The notes below the pieces were generated by a model. The model saw only the letters and a list, made by a program, of their open reading frames with translations. It did no database searches and was not told the DNA's origin. The position numbers were made by a program, and so were the translations under genes. From positions 124,001-188,000 of the forward strand of contig NZ_NSEB01000007.1 of NCBI RefSeq assembly GCF_002734215.1: 64,000 nucleotides of DNA. Reading direction: 5' to 3'. Within the stretch, counting starts at the first letter, position 1, and each line of letters opens with the position of its first letter. The stretch comes from Fredinandcohnia onubensis. Lineage in GTDB: Bacteria; Bacillota; Bacilli; Bacillales; Bacillaceae_L. Of the stretch, positions 52,479 through 60,935 are shown piece by piece.

Positions 52479-52508
52479 AAAGAGTATTGGGAGACCGATA
52501 CTCTTTTT
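52479..52508 (+). terminator. Terminator of the penicillin-binding protein gene
   Basis: A 12-bp stem with one G-T pair (52479-52490 with 52495-52506) and a four-base loop ends in a T-run. Confidence 0.88.
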
Positions 52509-52547
52509 GTTGTCTCTGCGATGGCTAGAGTGTCGGCTCAACCTCCT

Positions 52548-52627
52548 AATTACTGGAATATGGTGTATCTCCACGACGGTTGGAGTGCTATTAACATCCC
52601 AATTACTGGAATATGATGTGTCTCCAC
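52548..52627. repeat. Two copies of a 27-bp repeat, 53 bp apart
   Basis: The 27-bp unit starting AATTACTGGAATATG and ending TCTCCAC occurs at 52548-52574 and 52601-52627, with two differences. Between them a CTCCA/TGGAG pair can form a hairpin with the end of the first unit. No coding potential is seen in this 170-base gap. Confidence 0.8.
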
Positions 52628-52672
52628 CCCACGTTCGGATTAAAAAATGCTATATTTACGAAATAGCAAAAT

Positions 52673-52699
52673 AAAAAGCCCTTTATTTAGGGCTTTTTT
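52673..52699. terminator. Terminator overlapping the end of the Nudix gene
   Basis: A 10-bp stem (52673-52682 with 52689-52698) with a six-base loop has A- and T-runs. Its upstream arm encodes the last codons and stop of the Nudix gene. Confidence 0.85.
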
Positions 52700-53309
52700 C
52701 AATTACTTCTAAAAAATGTTTTAGGATTCCGGCTGTTAAGCCCCAAATGACACGTTCTTCATAATAATAAAAGCATTCGTCCATGCCTCTTACCTGCCAT
52801 TTGTAATTTTCCCCTCCAATGATATCGTTAAAAGGAAAGTTTTCTTCGGGCTCTACATGAAATTTCACTTTAAATATCTGTGGAGGATTTGACTGAAAGA
52901 ATGACAATGGAACCGAAAATACTTCTCCAACTTCTGCTGGATTCGGTTGAATCTCATCAGGACTATTTATTACACCTACAAATGGATAAATAATCGTACC
53001 AAAAGGTGAAACAAAATAATCTAGTGGACTTACATTTGTAATATCACTTTCATTTAACCCTAGTTCCTCCATAGTTTCCCTAATTGCTGTATGCCGTTCA
53101 TCTCTATCTGTTGGGTCCATTTTTCCACCTGGAAAGCATATCTCTCCTGGCTGCCGTCTTAATTGATTTGAACGAACCTCAAAAAGGATATGAACTTCAT
53201 TATCTTTTTTAATTAAAGGAAGAAGAATGGAAAAGCGCTTAAAATCCCCACGGCCTAATAGAGAGGGAGTACGTTCCTTAACTACATTGAAAATTTTATC
53301 GATTTCCAT
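52683..53309 (-). CDS. Nudix hydrolase, coenzyme A diphosphatase (NudL-like)
   Basis: This 208-residue hydrolase probably cleaves CoA or acyl-CoA to 4'-phosphopantetheine and 3',5'-ADP. The Nudix box runs from GGKMDPTDRDERHTAIRE to TMEELGL. The CoA-specific upstream motif appears as RSNQLRRQPGEICFPGG. GAGGTGA precedes the ATG. It lies 20 bases after a small gene of unknown function, with which it forms an operon ending in the overlapping terminator. Confidence 0.88.
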   Translation of the reverse strand: MEIDKIFNVVKERTPSLLGRGDFKRFSILLPLIKKDNEVHILFEVRSNQLRRQPGEICFPGGKMDPTDRDERHTAIRETMEELGLNESDITNVSPLDYFVSPFGTIIYPFVGVINSPDEIQPNPAEVGEVFSVPLSFFQSNPPQIFKVKFHVEPEENFPFNDIIGGENYKWQVRGMDECFYYYEERVIWGLTAGILKHFLEVIEKSPK

Positions 53310-53329
53310 AGTTCACCTCGAAACGTTAT

Positions 53330-53596
53330 TTACTGTTTCAAACCTTTAAATGCTTTAATAAAATCAATTGGTTCTTCTTTAATATTATAGGAGAATACTC
53401 CTTGGTTTGTGTGGAGATATAGAAAGCTGGCTCTGTAGGAAACATCATATACATGATCTAGATGAAATTCATTTGCAGAAGAAAGGATTCGGTCCTCAAA
53501 CAATCGCAACTGATGCTTGTTTTCAATATACTTTTGCACATTCCACTCTATCTTTCTTTGTATAGTAACATACGGATGAGATGCAATAATTTTCAC
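53330..53596 (-). CDS. Small conserved-looking protein of unknown function
   Basis: This 88-residue protein starts at GTG 53594-53596, behind AAAGGGGAGA. Longer in-frame starts up to 53668 would run through the trhO terminator, so they are rejected. It opens MKIIASHPYVTIQRKIEWN, is soluble and has a mixed beta/alpha pattern (FLYLHTNQGVFSYNI) that could suit a small PH-like fold. No family was recognised. It is cotranscribed with the Nudix gene. Confidence 0.7.
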   Translation of the reverse strand: MKIIASHPYVTIQRKIEWNVQKYIENKHQLRLFEDRILSSANEFHLDHVYDVSYRASFLYLHTNQGVFSYNIKEEPIDFIKAFKGLKQ

Positions 53597-53644
53597 AATT
53601 CTCCCCTTTCTTTTCCTATATTGTACCAGAATTGTGTATTTGAA

Positions 53645-53677
53645 AAAACCACAGTGGTTTTTACACACTGTGGTTTT
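53645..53677. terminator. Terminator of trhO
   Basis: A perfect 12-bp stem (53645-53656 with 53666-53677) flanked by T residues on the minus strand starts just after the trhO stop. Confidence 0.88.
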
Positions 53678-53682
53678 AATAA

Positions 53683-54651
53683 TTATTGTTGTACTAATTC
53701 TTTTTCAAGGGCTTGTAAACGTTCTGCTACTTCTTCCTCAGTTAACCCGTTCTCTTCTACATAACGGTTGCGTGGGTGAACGCGACATTCATGTGTGCAG
53801 CCTCTTAGATATTTATGCTCATTTTCTTCAGAACAAAGTATTTGTTCATTACATTCTGGGTTTGCACAGTTTACATAGCGTTCACATGGTTCTCCAGTAA
53901 AATGATCTTTCCCTACAATCACATGCTCTTTTTGGTTTACCGGAACAGCAATTCTTTCATCAAATACATAAAGCTGGCCGTCCCAAAGTTCACCTTGTAC
54001 CTCAGGGTCTTTACCGTAAGTTGCAATTCCTCCATGAAGCTGACCAACATCCTCGAAGCCTTCTCTTACTAACCAACCAGAGAATTTTTCACAACGAATA
54101 CCGCCTGTACAGTACGTTAAGATCTTTTTTCCTTCTAGCATGTCTTTGTTTTCACGTACCCATTGTGGTAAATCACGGAAAGTTTCTACATCTGGTCTAA
54201 TCGCGCCTCTGAAATGTCCTAAATCATATTCATACGTATTTCTTGCATCCAAAATAATTGTATTCTGATCTTGCATTTTTTCATAAAAGTCTTTTGGACT
54301 TAAATATTTCCCTGTTAATTCAAGTGGATTGATATCATCCTCAAGGCTTAAGTTGACAAGCTCAGGACGAGGTCTAACATGCATTTTCTTAAACGCATGG
54401 CCATCTGCTTCATCAATTTTATAAACCATTGTTGTAAAGCGTGGATCTTTTCTCATTTCTTCCATATACTTGTCGGTTTGTTCAACAGTACCGGAGACCG
54501 TTCCATTGATACCTTCTGTCGCTACTAAAATACGACCTTTTAGACCAATTTCTTTACAGAAGGCTAGATGCTCTGCTGCAAATTCTGCTGGATTTTCAAT
54601 TGTTACATATTGATAGTAAAGTAATACTCGATAAGGTTTTGTTTCTGTCAT
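53683..54651 (-). CDS. trhO: tRNA uridine-34 hydroxylase TrhO (rhodanese family)
   Basis: This 322-residue protein of the UPF0176/YceA group makes 5-hydroxyuridine at the wobble base of certain tRNAs using oxygen. An N-terminal ferredoxin-like part (residues 1-90) precedes a rhodanese domain with the active loop [15 protein letters not shown]-terminal cysteine cluster ([26 protein letters not shown]) probably binds metal. Length and order agree with B. subtilis YbfQ. It is transcribed alone. Confidence 0.92.
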   Translation of the reverse strand: MTETKPYRVLLYYQYVTIENPAEFAAEHLAFCKEIGLKGRILVATEGINGTVSGTVEQTDKYMEEMRKDPRFTTMVYKIDEADGHAFKKMHVRPRPELVNLSLEDDINPLELTGKYLSPKDFYEKMQDQNTIILDARNTYEYDLGHFRGAIRPDVETFRDLPQWVRENKDMLEGKKILTYCTGGIRCEKFSGWLVREGFEDVGQLHGGIATYGKDPEVQGELWDGQLYVFDERIAVPVNQKEHVIVGKDHFTGEPCERYVNCANPECNEQILCSEENEHKYLRGCTHECRVHPRNRYVEENGLTEEEVAERLQALEKELVQQ

Positions 54652-54875
54652 TATTTTCGACCGCCTATCATTAATATTTGCAAGATATGAATGTGTTTAG
54701 GATCGAATTACACTTTTCTCTTACATCAAAGTATTGTATCAAATTCTTAATTACTAAATCAACATTTTATACCTTCCTTATATTGTAAAGTCTATTTTTT
54801 ATTGCAATAATATATCTATTTCTATCAATTGATATATAATAAGTCTGTCAAACTTTTTAGATGGGGGTTTCAAAC

Positions 54876-55691
54876 ATGAGTTTACCAAAAGCATTAACGA
54901 TTGCAGGTTCTGATAGTAGTGGTGGAGCTGGTCTCCAAGCTGACATAAAAACCTTCCAAGAACATGGAGTTTACGGCATGTCTGCCTTAACTGTAATTGT
55001 TGCGATGGACCCGCATAATCGTTGGAATCACCAAGTTTTTCCGGTTGACCACGATATCATCAAGGCACAATTAGCAACAATCCTTGATGGCATTGGTGTG
55101 GATGCGGCAAAGACTGGTATGCTTCCTACTGTTGATATTATTGAAATTACTGCAGATGCGGCTAAAAAACATAATCTTCAAAAATTTGTAGTGGATCCTG
55201 TAATGGTTTGTAAGGGAGAAGATGAAGTTCTGTTCCCAGATCATGCCGTTGCTCTTAGAGAAATACTGACTCCACTTGCAACAGTCATTACTCCTAATTT
55301 ATTTGAAGCAGGTCAATTAAGTGGAATCGGTTCTATAACAACTGTTGACCAAATGAAAGAAGCTGCTGTGAAGATACATGACCTTGGTGCGAAATATGTA
55401 CTCGTAAAAGGTGGCGGAAAGCTAAAACATGATAAAGCAGTAGATGTTTTATATGACGGAAAAGAAATAGAGGTCCTTGAAAGCGACCGTTTTGAAACAA
55501 CATTTACTCACGGCGCTGGCTGCACCTCTTCAGCTGCTATCGCAGCTGGACTTGCAAAAGGACTAGAAGTGAAGGAAGCCATATATGAAGCGAAGAAATT
55601 CATTACAGCTGCCATTCGTCACTCCTTCCAACTAAATGAATATGTTGGTCCAACCAATCATGCTGCACGTCGACTTTATGGAGATAAGTAA
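54876..55691 (+). CDS. pdxK: Pyridoxine/hydroxymethylpyrimidine kinase PdxK
   Basis: This 271-residue ribokinase-fold enzyme phosphorylates pyridoxal/pyridoxine, and possibly HMP in the thiamine pathway as ThiD relatives do. The opening KALTIAGSDSSGGAGLQADI and the anion-hole GAGCTSSAAIAAGLAKG are present. ATG 54876 is used because GGGGG precedes it by eight bases. The length equals that of B. subtilis PdxK, which it resembles more than ThiD (for example NRWNHQVFPVD and YVGPTNHAA). It is transcribed alone. Confidence 0.9.
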   Translation: MSLPKALTIAGSDSSGGAGLQADIKTFQEHGVYGMSALTVIVAMDPHNRWNHQVFPVDHDIIKAQLATILDGIGVDAAKTGMLPTVDIIEITADAAKKHNLQKFVVDPVMVCKGEDEVLFPDHAVALREILTPLATVITPNLFEAGQLSGIGSITTVDQMKEAAVKIHDLGAKYVLVKGGGKLKHDKAVDVLYDGKEIEVLESDRFETTFTHGAGCTSSAAIAAGLAKGLEVKEAIYEAKKFITAAIRHSFQLNEYVGPTNHAARRLYGDK

Positions 55692-55702
55692 TTCCCTAAA
55701 AC

Positions 55703-55729
55703 AGCTGTAGACAAGCTCTACAGCTTTTC
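55703..55729 (+). terminator. Terminator of pdxK
   Basis: A perfect 9-bp stem (55703-55711 with 55717-55725) with a five-base loop and TTTT lies 12 bases after the stop codon. Confidence 0.88.
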
Positions 55730-55734
55730 TAATT

Positions 55735-55889
55735 CGTAGGCGATGGGAAAAGCGCAAGGCCCCGTCTATCGGTGACAAGCATAAGACGAGCGCTGACAGA
55801 AGGTGTTTTTTACCATCTGAAGCGATTGGCTTATGACCTCGAACCGATGGCGCCTGAAGCTGGACATCCTGAAAACCTGCCTAGACGAA
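55735..55889. repeat. Structured intergenic repeat, family 3
   Basis: This about 155-bp, GC-richer element is in the 295-base gap after pdxK. Nested pairs can be traced from ATCGGT (55768-55773) with ACCGAT (55843-55848), through CATAAG with CTTATG, to a terminal CAGA/TCTG hairpin around 55796-55820. The opening GGGAAAAGCGCAAGGCCCC and closing GGCGCCTGAAGCTGGAC have the look of repeats common in Bacillus intergenic regions. It contains no gene. Confidence 0.55.
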
Positions 55890-55986
55890 ATATATATATG
55901 ATGGTAATATTGTGATTATCATAGAATAATAGATACGCAATCATATATTCCCACATGTAAAAAGCCATAGGTAAGGAGTGTATAAT

Positions 55987-56232
55987 ATGCCTAGGATTAA
56001 CAAAGATATTGTTAAATTTTTACGCAAAAAAAACAACATGACTCAACGTGACTTCGCGAAAGCTGTAAATTGTAGTTTTGCGCTTATTGCCCTTGTAGAA
56101 GTTGGCAAACGTAGAATTACGAATAATCTTGAAACAAAAATCAAAGAGTCTTTCAACCTAGACGATCAACAAATCTCATCCCTTGCAAACATCGTACAGG
56201 AAATCGCAAAGGGTGTACAACCGTATATGTAA
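55987..56232 (+). CDS. Small XRE-family DNA-binding protein
   Basis: This 81-residue protein is essentially one Cro/C1-type helix-turn-helix (NMTQRDFAKAVNCSFALIALVEVGKRRITNN) plus a short helical tail. AAGGAG lies eight bases before the ATG. It stands alone, converging with modA on a shared terminator. The target is unknown. It has no phage or toxin partner beside it. Confidence 0.85.
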   Translation: MPRINKDIVKFLRKKNNMTQRDFAKAVNCSFALIALVEVGKRRITNNLETKIKESFNLDDQQISSLANIVQEIAKGVQPYM

Positions 56233-56234
56233 AT

Positions 56235-56275
56235 AAAAAAAGCAATTGGTCATTCATGCTCCAATTGCTTTTTTA
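56235..56275. terminator. Bidirectional terminator shared by the XRE gene and modA
   Basis: A perfect 15-bp stem (56235-56249 with about 56261-56275) with an 11-base loop has A/T runs on both sides. The 3' arm region encodes the last residues of modA. Confidence 0.9.
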
Positions 56276-57050
56276 TTTTTAGTTTTGAGAACCCATATTC
56301 CTCTAAAAGGGCAATGGCTTCATCGCTCAATAAATATTCATAAAATAATTTTGCTTCATTTATATGCTCTGATGATTTTATGACGCCGATTGGATAGATA
56401 ATCTCTGAATGATACTTAGTATCCACACTCATCACAATCACAATTTGGTCTGAAAATTGGGCATCTGTTTTGTAGACAAACCCCGCATCTACATTTCCAG
56501 TCTCAACATATGTAAGGACTTGCCGAACATCTTTTGAGGGCACTAGTTTATTTTCGATTTCATTCCACATATCCCTGCTTTCAAGTGCTTCCTTCGCATA
56601 TTTCCCTGCAGGAACAGATTCTGGTATTCCGATTGATATCCGTTCAGCCTTTGTTTGCAAATCTTCTATTTCCGTAATCTGCTTTACGTTTTCTTTTGGA
56701 GCAATTAACACAATCTCATTGCCAATTAGATTTTGATGAAGTTTTTCGTCAATGAGACCCTCATCAACTAGCAAATCGAACTTTTCTATGGAAGCCGATA
56801 AAAATAAATCGACCGGAGCTCCTTGAGAAACTTGTTGTGCAAGTGCACCTGTTGCACCAAAATTAAAAGCGATCTTAATTGTAGGATGTTCCTTTTCAAA
56901 ATTGTTCTTTAATTCCTGTAAAACATTCTGCATACTTGTAGCAGCAGAAACTGTTAATTCTACCTCTTTAGTAGACTCTTGATTGGTACCTTGAGGCCCG
57001 CAGCCATTTAAAAAAAGAGCAAGAAAGAGTATTAGGATAAATTTATGCAT
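56250..57050 (-). CDS. modA: Molybdate ABC transporter substrate-binding lipoprotein ModA
   Basis: This 266-residue binding protein has a lipoprotein signal with C17 (FLNGCGPQ). The family opening ELTVSAATSMQNVLQEL contributes oxyanion-binding serines, followed by FNFGATGALAQQVSQGAPVDLFLSAS and a VDAGFVYKTDA stretch. No modB or modC is next to it, so it is an orphan here and must work with an importer encoded elsewhere, or the cluster was split. Its ribosome site GGGAAGGTG sits inside the 3' arm of the terminator hairpin of the upstream gene, which is unusual. Confidence 0.9.
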   Translation of the reverse strand: MHKFILILFLALFLNGCGPQGTNQESTKEVELTVSAATSMQNVLQELKNNFEKEHPTIKIAFNFGATGALAQQVSQGAPVDLFLSASIEKFDLLVDEGLIDEKLHQNLIGNEIVLIAPKENVKQITEIEDLQTKAERISIGIPESVPAGKYAKEALESRDMWNEIENKLVPSKDVRQVLTYVETGNVDAGFVYKTDAQFSDQIVIVMSVDTKYHSEIIYPIGVIKSSEHINEAKLFYEYLLSDEAIALLEEYGFSKLKIKKQLEHE

Positions 57051-57051
57051 A

Positions 57052-57097
57052 AAAAAACACCTTCCCTTAGCTAGTATAGCTAAAAGAAAGGTGTTTT
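57052..57097 (-). terminator. Terminator between the uxaE-like gene and modA, overlapping the modA ribosome site
   Basis: Outer arms 57054-57063 and about 57088-57097 pair, with an inner TAGCTA/TAGCTA hairpin. A run of seven T follows and ends directly at the modA ATG. The 3' arm contains the modA ribosome binding site. Confidence 0.8.
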
Positions 57098-57112
57098 GAA
57101 AATAGTCATTTT

Positions 57113-58606
57113 TTATAGGTTTAATAATTCAACGTGCTTGCCGATGTGTTTTACAAGGGCTTGACGGTATTCATCTTCATTATCATTCAATGTACCGAAG
57201 AATTCATCCTTGAAGATGAAGTTTCCGTTCTCATCTTTTGCAGTTAACAATAATCCGTAAGTTACATGGATTACTTGTCTTGCTGCGTCATTGTTCATAT
57301 ATTCAGGAAGGTTTTCATCAGAAACTGTATCAAGTGGAACGATTGTGTTCATATCTGGTGTAATATGGTAATACTTAAGTGCTTCATCTAAATGTTCTAG
57401 TGCATATGCATGCATTCTTCTATAAAGACCAGGATTTACTTTTGCAATTACACGTACAGCTTCAAGCCAGTTTGTGCCAGCTGTTTTAACATGAAGAACT
57501 CCATTCGTATACTTCGCGATAATTGGGAACGCTGTAAATTTATCACTTCCAGAGTGGATACTTAATTTGTATTCAAAGTATTCAGCGATTAGCGCGTGTT
57601 CACTTAATTCTTTTTCGAATTGTTCAATATCACCAATATAATCGATTCCTTTTTGGAATTCACCACAGAATCTTGGAGCAAGACTAGTTACTGTTACGCC
57701 ACGTTTTTGTAATTCATTTGCTACAAAGAAATGTGCTGCTGGAGATGTAACTGTTTCAGTTTCATCAATTGAAATTTCAAAATCAATGTCACGGTCTGCT
57801 TTTTCGATATATGTGTCATGGACATGGACCATATAGTCTAAAGCTTTTCCATATAACAATACAAATTTCTTTAATGTATTTTCATCAAATCCGATTCCAA
57901 GACCTTTTACATCAAATTCTTTATTTAAATATAGCTCAATATAGTGATTCTTCGTTTCTTCAGGGAGGCTATCAAATTCAGCACTGATTTCCTCTACTGT
58001 TAAGCCCTCAACTCGGTTTTGGATATGGTCTGAACAATCTAATGTTAGCATTGACATACCAAGTGATAACGCCATTTTAATATCTTCTTCTTCTTTTAAG
58101 TGGTCGCCATCTGCACCAAATCCACCTGTATATCCTTCTTGGAAAACAGCAAAACTTGCTGCGTCAATTACATCATTCATTGTACGATTCGTTAATGTTA
58201 ATTCACGAATACTTTGTTGAGCAAGAATTGGCTTTACATTATGGTCACGAACAGTTTCAATATGTCCCGGTGAAGCTAGACCTAAGCGGTCACCTAAACC
58301 CATTGTTGCAACTTTTGTACCGAATGCTCTTGGAACAGTATATTCAAAGCAACGATTTAATACTAAACGATTTTCATGTGTTAATGGACAAGCCTTTCCA
58401 TTATCAGTAATGACTGTACCATTTAATTCCTCAAATAAAGCGCCTTCTCCTGATGCAAGAATCCATTTTTGCTGTTGGTCTCTTACCATGACAAGGCTTA
58501 CATTATCATGATGAGTTACAGATTTTTCATAAACCTTAACTTCCCCCGAATTTTCGAAAACGTTTCCGTTTTTTAATGCTTCAACTAGTTGCTTCATATG
58601 TTCCAT
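57113..58606 (-). CDS. uxaE: Tagaturonate epimerase UxaE-like protein
   Basis: This 497-residue protein matches the UxaE (tagaturonate/fructuronate epimerase) family known from Thermotoga and some Firmicutes. Typical stretches are FEYTVPRAFGTKVATMGLGD, GYTGGFGADGDHLK, a barrel HSGSDKFTAFP and HVKTAGTNWLEA. It would convert D-tagaturonate from galacturonate into D-fructuronate, entering the glucuronate branch and replacing UxaB/UxaA. It is the last member of the pectin cluster (same strand) and ends at a terminator. No uxaC, uxuA or uxuB is in the window. Confidence 0.78.
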   Translation of the reverse strand: MEHMKQLVEALKNGNVFENSGEVKVYEKSVTHHDNVSLVMVRDQQQKWILASGEGALFEELNGTVITDNGKACPLTHENRLVLNRCFEYTVPRAFGTKVATMGLGDRLGLASPGHIETVRDHNVKPILAQQSIRELTLTNRTMNDVIDAASFAVFQEGYTGGFGADGDHLKEEEDIKMALSLGMSMLTLDCSDHIQNRVEGLTVEEISAEFDSLPEETKNHYIELYLNKEFDVKGLGIGFDENTLKKFVLLYGKALDYMVHVHDTYIEKADRDIDFEISIDETETVTSPAAHFFVANELQKRGVTVTSLAPRFCGEFQKGIDYIGDIEQFEKELSEHALIAEYFEYKLSIHSGSDKFTAFPIIAKYTNGVLHVKTAGTNWLEAVRVIAKVNPGLYRRMHAYALEHLDEALKYYHITPDMNTIVPLDTVSDENLPEYMNNDAARQVIHVTYGLLLTAKDENGNFIFKDEFFGTLNDNEDEYRQALVKHIGKHVELLNL

Positions 58607-58678
58607 GGATATAGCCTCCTAATTAAATTGCCTTCTATTAAAATAATATCGTAATATACTAATATTGCAATGAAAAAA

Positions 58679-59326
58679 TCACTGTTTTTTGAATAAAATG
58701 TTAAAAACTTTTTCTATGTTTTCTGTTCTTTGGGTATTTACAATTACACCCATTACCACATCTGGATCATCGATTGCTTCGTTAAATAGTGGCAAAGCTT
58801 GTGCATCGATTCCAGTAGCCTGATTTTTAGAATCATAATACATAAATTCTTTACCAACTGGTATTTCTTTATCTACTAATTTATCTAGGCTATAAAAATA
58901 TTGTTCCCCATTCATAATCTCGAACTGTTCTTTGTCAATGAACAAAACATCGAGTTCTCCAGTAGATATTTCTCCAGTTACTCGTTGTAGAGCGGCCATG
59001 ACAACATTTAAATCTGCAGCATCTGGTGCATATGGGATTACCTGTATCGATACTTCATGCGTTTTTCTTTCTTCTTCTGATAGAATTCCTTCATTTAGCT
59101 TTTGTTGGATATTTTCAATTTCATTTGAATCTACCAAATCTCCTAGAACAAGAATCGAAAGTGCAGAATCCTTTTTGGGTGAATAGTCGTTTACTAGAAA
59201 GATAGCGACAATAAATACAATAAGAAAAGCAAATAGATAATATCTATAGTACTCCCAAATATACTTGGCTTTTTCAGCTGTACTCATGGCTGCAAATAAT
59301 TCTTTGACCTTTCCTTTATCTCTCAA
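58679..59326 (-). CDS. Membrane-anchored protein of unknown function in the pectin cluster
   Basis: This 215-residue protein has a short cytoplasmic N-terminus (AMSTAEKAKYIWEYYRYY) and one membrane helix near residues 29-47. An extracytoplasmic domain of about 165 residues follows (LSILVLGDL, LDVLFIDKEQFEIMNG). No lipobox, signal peptidase site or catalytic motif is seen. It lies between the isomerase and uxaE-like genes on the same strand. A role in sensing or assembling the uptake system for pectin fragments is possible, but there is no direct support. Confidence 0.7.
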   Translation of the reverse strand: MRDKGKVKELFAAMSTAEKAKYIWEYYRYYLFAFLIVFIVAIFLVNDYSPKKDSALSILVLGDLVDSNEIENIQQKLNEGILSEEERKTHEVSIQVIPYAPDAADLNVVMAALQRVTGEISTGELDVLFIDKEQFEIMNGEQYFYSLDKLVDKEIPVGKEFMYYDSKNQATGIDAQALPLFNEAIDDPDVVMGVIVNTQRTENIEKVFNILFKKQ

Positions 59327-59384
59327 AGCCCTTTCATCCCTTCTGATGTGTATATGAGGGAAATATACTACATATCATCCCATA

Positions 59385-60224
59385 CTAAGCATTTTCGTAT
59401 TTTACATGTAAAAATGCAATACTATCATCTATAAAAGGTTCGGTTGTACTTTCTAGAAGAAATTGGATATAAGGTTTTTTAGGCTTAATCAGTTCCATGA
59501 CTAAGTCGTAGTTTAATAGCCCTTTACCAGGAGGAGCAAACTTCAACTTGCCATCCTCAATAACAAAATCTTTACAATGAACAATGATAATACGATCGCC
59601 AAATAGTTCGATAGCCTCTTTGAAAATTTCATCTTGATAAATGAAATTTTCAACAGTTAATAAATTTACCGGGTCAAAGATAATTTGTAAATTATTTGAA
59701 TTTACTTCATCCAATAACCTTTTTAAGAGCATTGGGTTGTAAACAGGATGGTTAACTCCCGCTTCTATCCCTACAATAACTCCAAATTTTTCTGCTTCAT
59801 TTACAAGTTCTTTCACACTTTCAACAACATCTAAAAAAGGTTTCTCACGGAAATTATCTACAGTAAATCCCATTTTCGCATGGACATTTCCTGTTTCAGT
59901 TCCAACAACACTACAGCCAAAATCTCTTGCGTAACGGATATGCTCCTTGAAGCGGTCTAATGCTTTTTGACGTTCTTGTTGGTCTGGGTGAATCATATTA
60001 ATGTAGCAGCCTAATACTGCGATTTGGATGTTCATTTGTTGAAAAGCATTACCTATATTCTTAGCAAAACCAGGTGAAAGACTTCCTAAACTCGTGTTTA
60101 GTTCTGGAAATGATTTTGCTAAGGCCAATTGTACAGAAGATAACCCTTTATCTTTTACTGTTTGCACAAGTTCATCTAAGGAGCTAGCCTTTACATCATG
60201 TGCGCGAATACCTAGATTGATCAC
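59385..60224 (-). CDS. Sugar phosphate isomerase/epimerase family TIM-barrel protein
   Basis: This 279-residue protein has a xylose isomerase-like AP-endonuclease 2 fold. The metal-ligand acids are in GIEAGVNHPVYNP, IIFDPVNLL, IIVHCKDF and the final FLLESTTEP. Such proteins isomerise or epimerise sugars and sugar acids. Placed between an acetylesterase and uronate genes, it probably acts on a monosaccharide from rhamnogalacturonan. The exact substrate is unknown. It starts 14 bases after the SGNH esterase gene. Confidence 0.83.
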   Translation of the reverse strand: MINLGIRAHDVKASSLDELVQTVKDKGLSSVQLALAKSFPELNTSLGSLSPGFAKNIGNAFQQMNIQIAVLGCYINMIHPDQQERQKALDRFKEHIRYARDFGCSVVGTETGNVHAKMGFTVDNFREKPFLDVVESVKELVNEAEKFGVIVGIEAGVNHPVYNPMLLKRLLDEVNSNNLQIIFDPVNLLTVENFIYQDEIFKEAIELFGDRIIIVHCKDFVIEDGKLKFAPPGKGLLNYDLVMELIKPKKPYIQFLLESTTEPFIDDSIAFLHVKYENA

Positions 60225-60238
60225 ATGAACACCTCACT

Positions 60239-60916
60239 TTAATCCTTTAGATATATCGCTAAATCTGGGATTGTTTTTTTAATTTCTTTGGCAATAATTT
60301 CTGCAATTTTATTTGCCCCATCCTCTCGAAAATGCGTATCATCACTAATTCCATCAGGGTAGTTTTGATGTTCACCCGGCTCAAACCAAATAAAAAGATT
60401 TTTACATTCTTCAGGACCTAAAGATTCATATAAGTTCTTCGAATCATTCCATAAATCGATGAGGTTTACATGTTTTTCCTTTGCAAGGGCCATCATCGCT
60501 TCTGGATATTCTCCTAAACTATTCATTATTTTTCCGTTTTCATCGAAGGTTCTACGATGCATCGAAGTTACTAAAATCGGGATAGCCTTTTTTGCTCTTG
60601 CGCCTTCGATATATTGGCTCAAATAGGCTTGGTAAGTTGAATAAGGTTCTGTTCTTCGATGATCTTGTTTTTGATCGTTATGCCCAAATTGAATGAAGAG
60701 GTAATCATTCGGTTGAATTTCGTTTAGTATTGCTTCTAACCTCTTTTCATCAATAAAACTTTTTGAACTTCGACCGCCAATTGCTAAATTGTGAATGATA
60801 ACATTCTCATAAAAAAACTGGTTGATTACCTGTCCCCATCCTGCACGTGGTTCTTCGTTAGGTGGGCAATCAGATACTGTTGAATCTCCGGCAATATATA
60901 TATGAACGTTTTTCAT
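60239..60916 (-). CDS. SGNH rhamnogalacturonan acetylesterase (YesT/RhgT-like)
   Basis: This 225-residue GDSL hydrolase removes acetyl groups from rhamnogalacturonan oligosaccharides. The four SGNH blocks are S12 (AGDSTVSD), G48 (AIGGRSS), N80 (QFGHNDQ) and D192/H195 (DDTHF). No signal peptide is present, so it acts inside the cell on imported fragments, as B. subtilis YesT is thought to do. It lies 19 bases after yesL. Confidence 0.9.
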   Translation of the reverse strand: MKNVHIYIAGDSTVSDCPPNEEPRAGWGQVINQFFYENVIIHNLAIGGRSSKSFIDEKRLEAILNEIQPNDYLFIQFGHNDQKQDHRRTEPYSTYQAYLSQYIEGARAKKAIPILVTSMHRRTFDENGKIMNSLGEYPEAMMALAKEKHVNLIDLWNDSKNLYESLGPEECKNLFIWFEPGEHQNYPDGISDDTHFREDGANKIAEIIAKEIKKTIPDLAIYLKD

Positions 60917-60935
60917 TGAAACACCTTCAATTTGT

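Noticed and set aside
53597-53668. 24-residue N-terminal extension of the small gene before the Nudix gene
   Set aside because: It would run through the trhO terminator; the GTG at 53596 has a good ribosome site.
58550-58578. Cre-like palindrome around GGAAACGTTTTCG in the start of the uxaE-like gene
   Set aside because: It has at least two mismatches to the consensus and is inside the reading frame (residues around KNGNVFENS).
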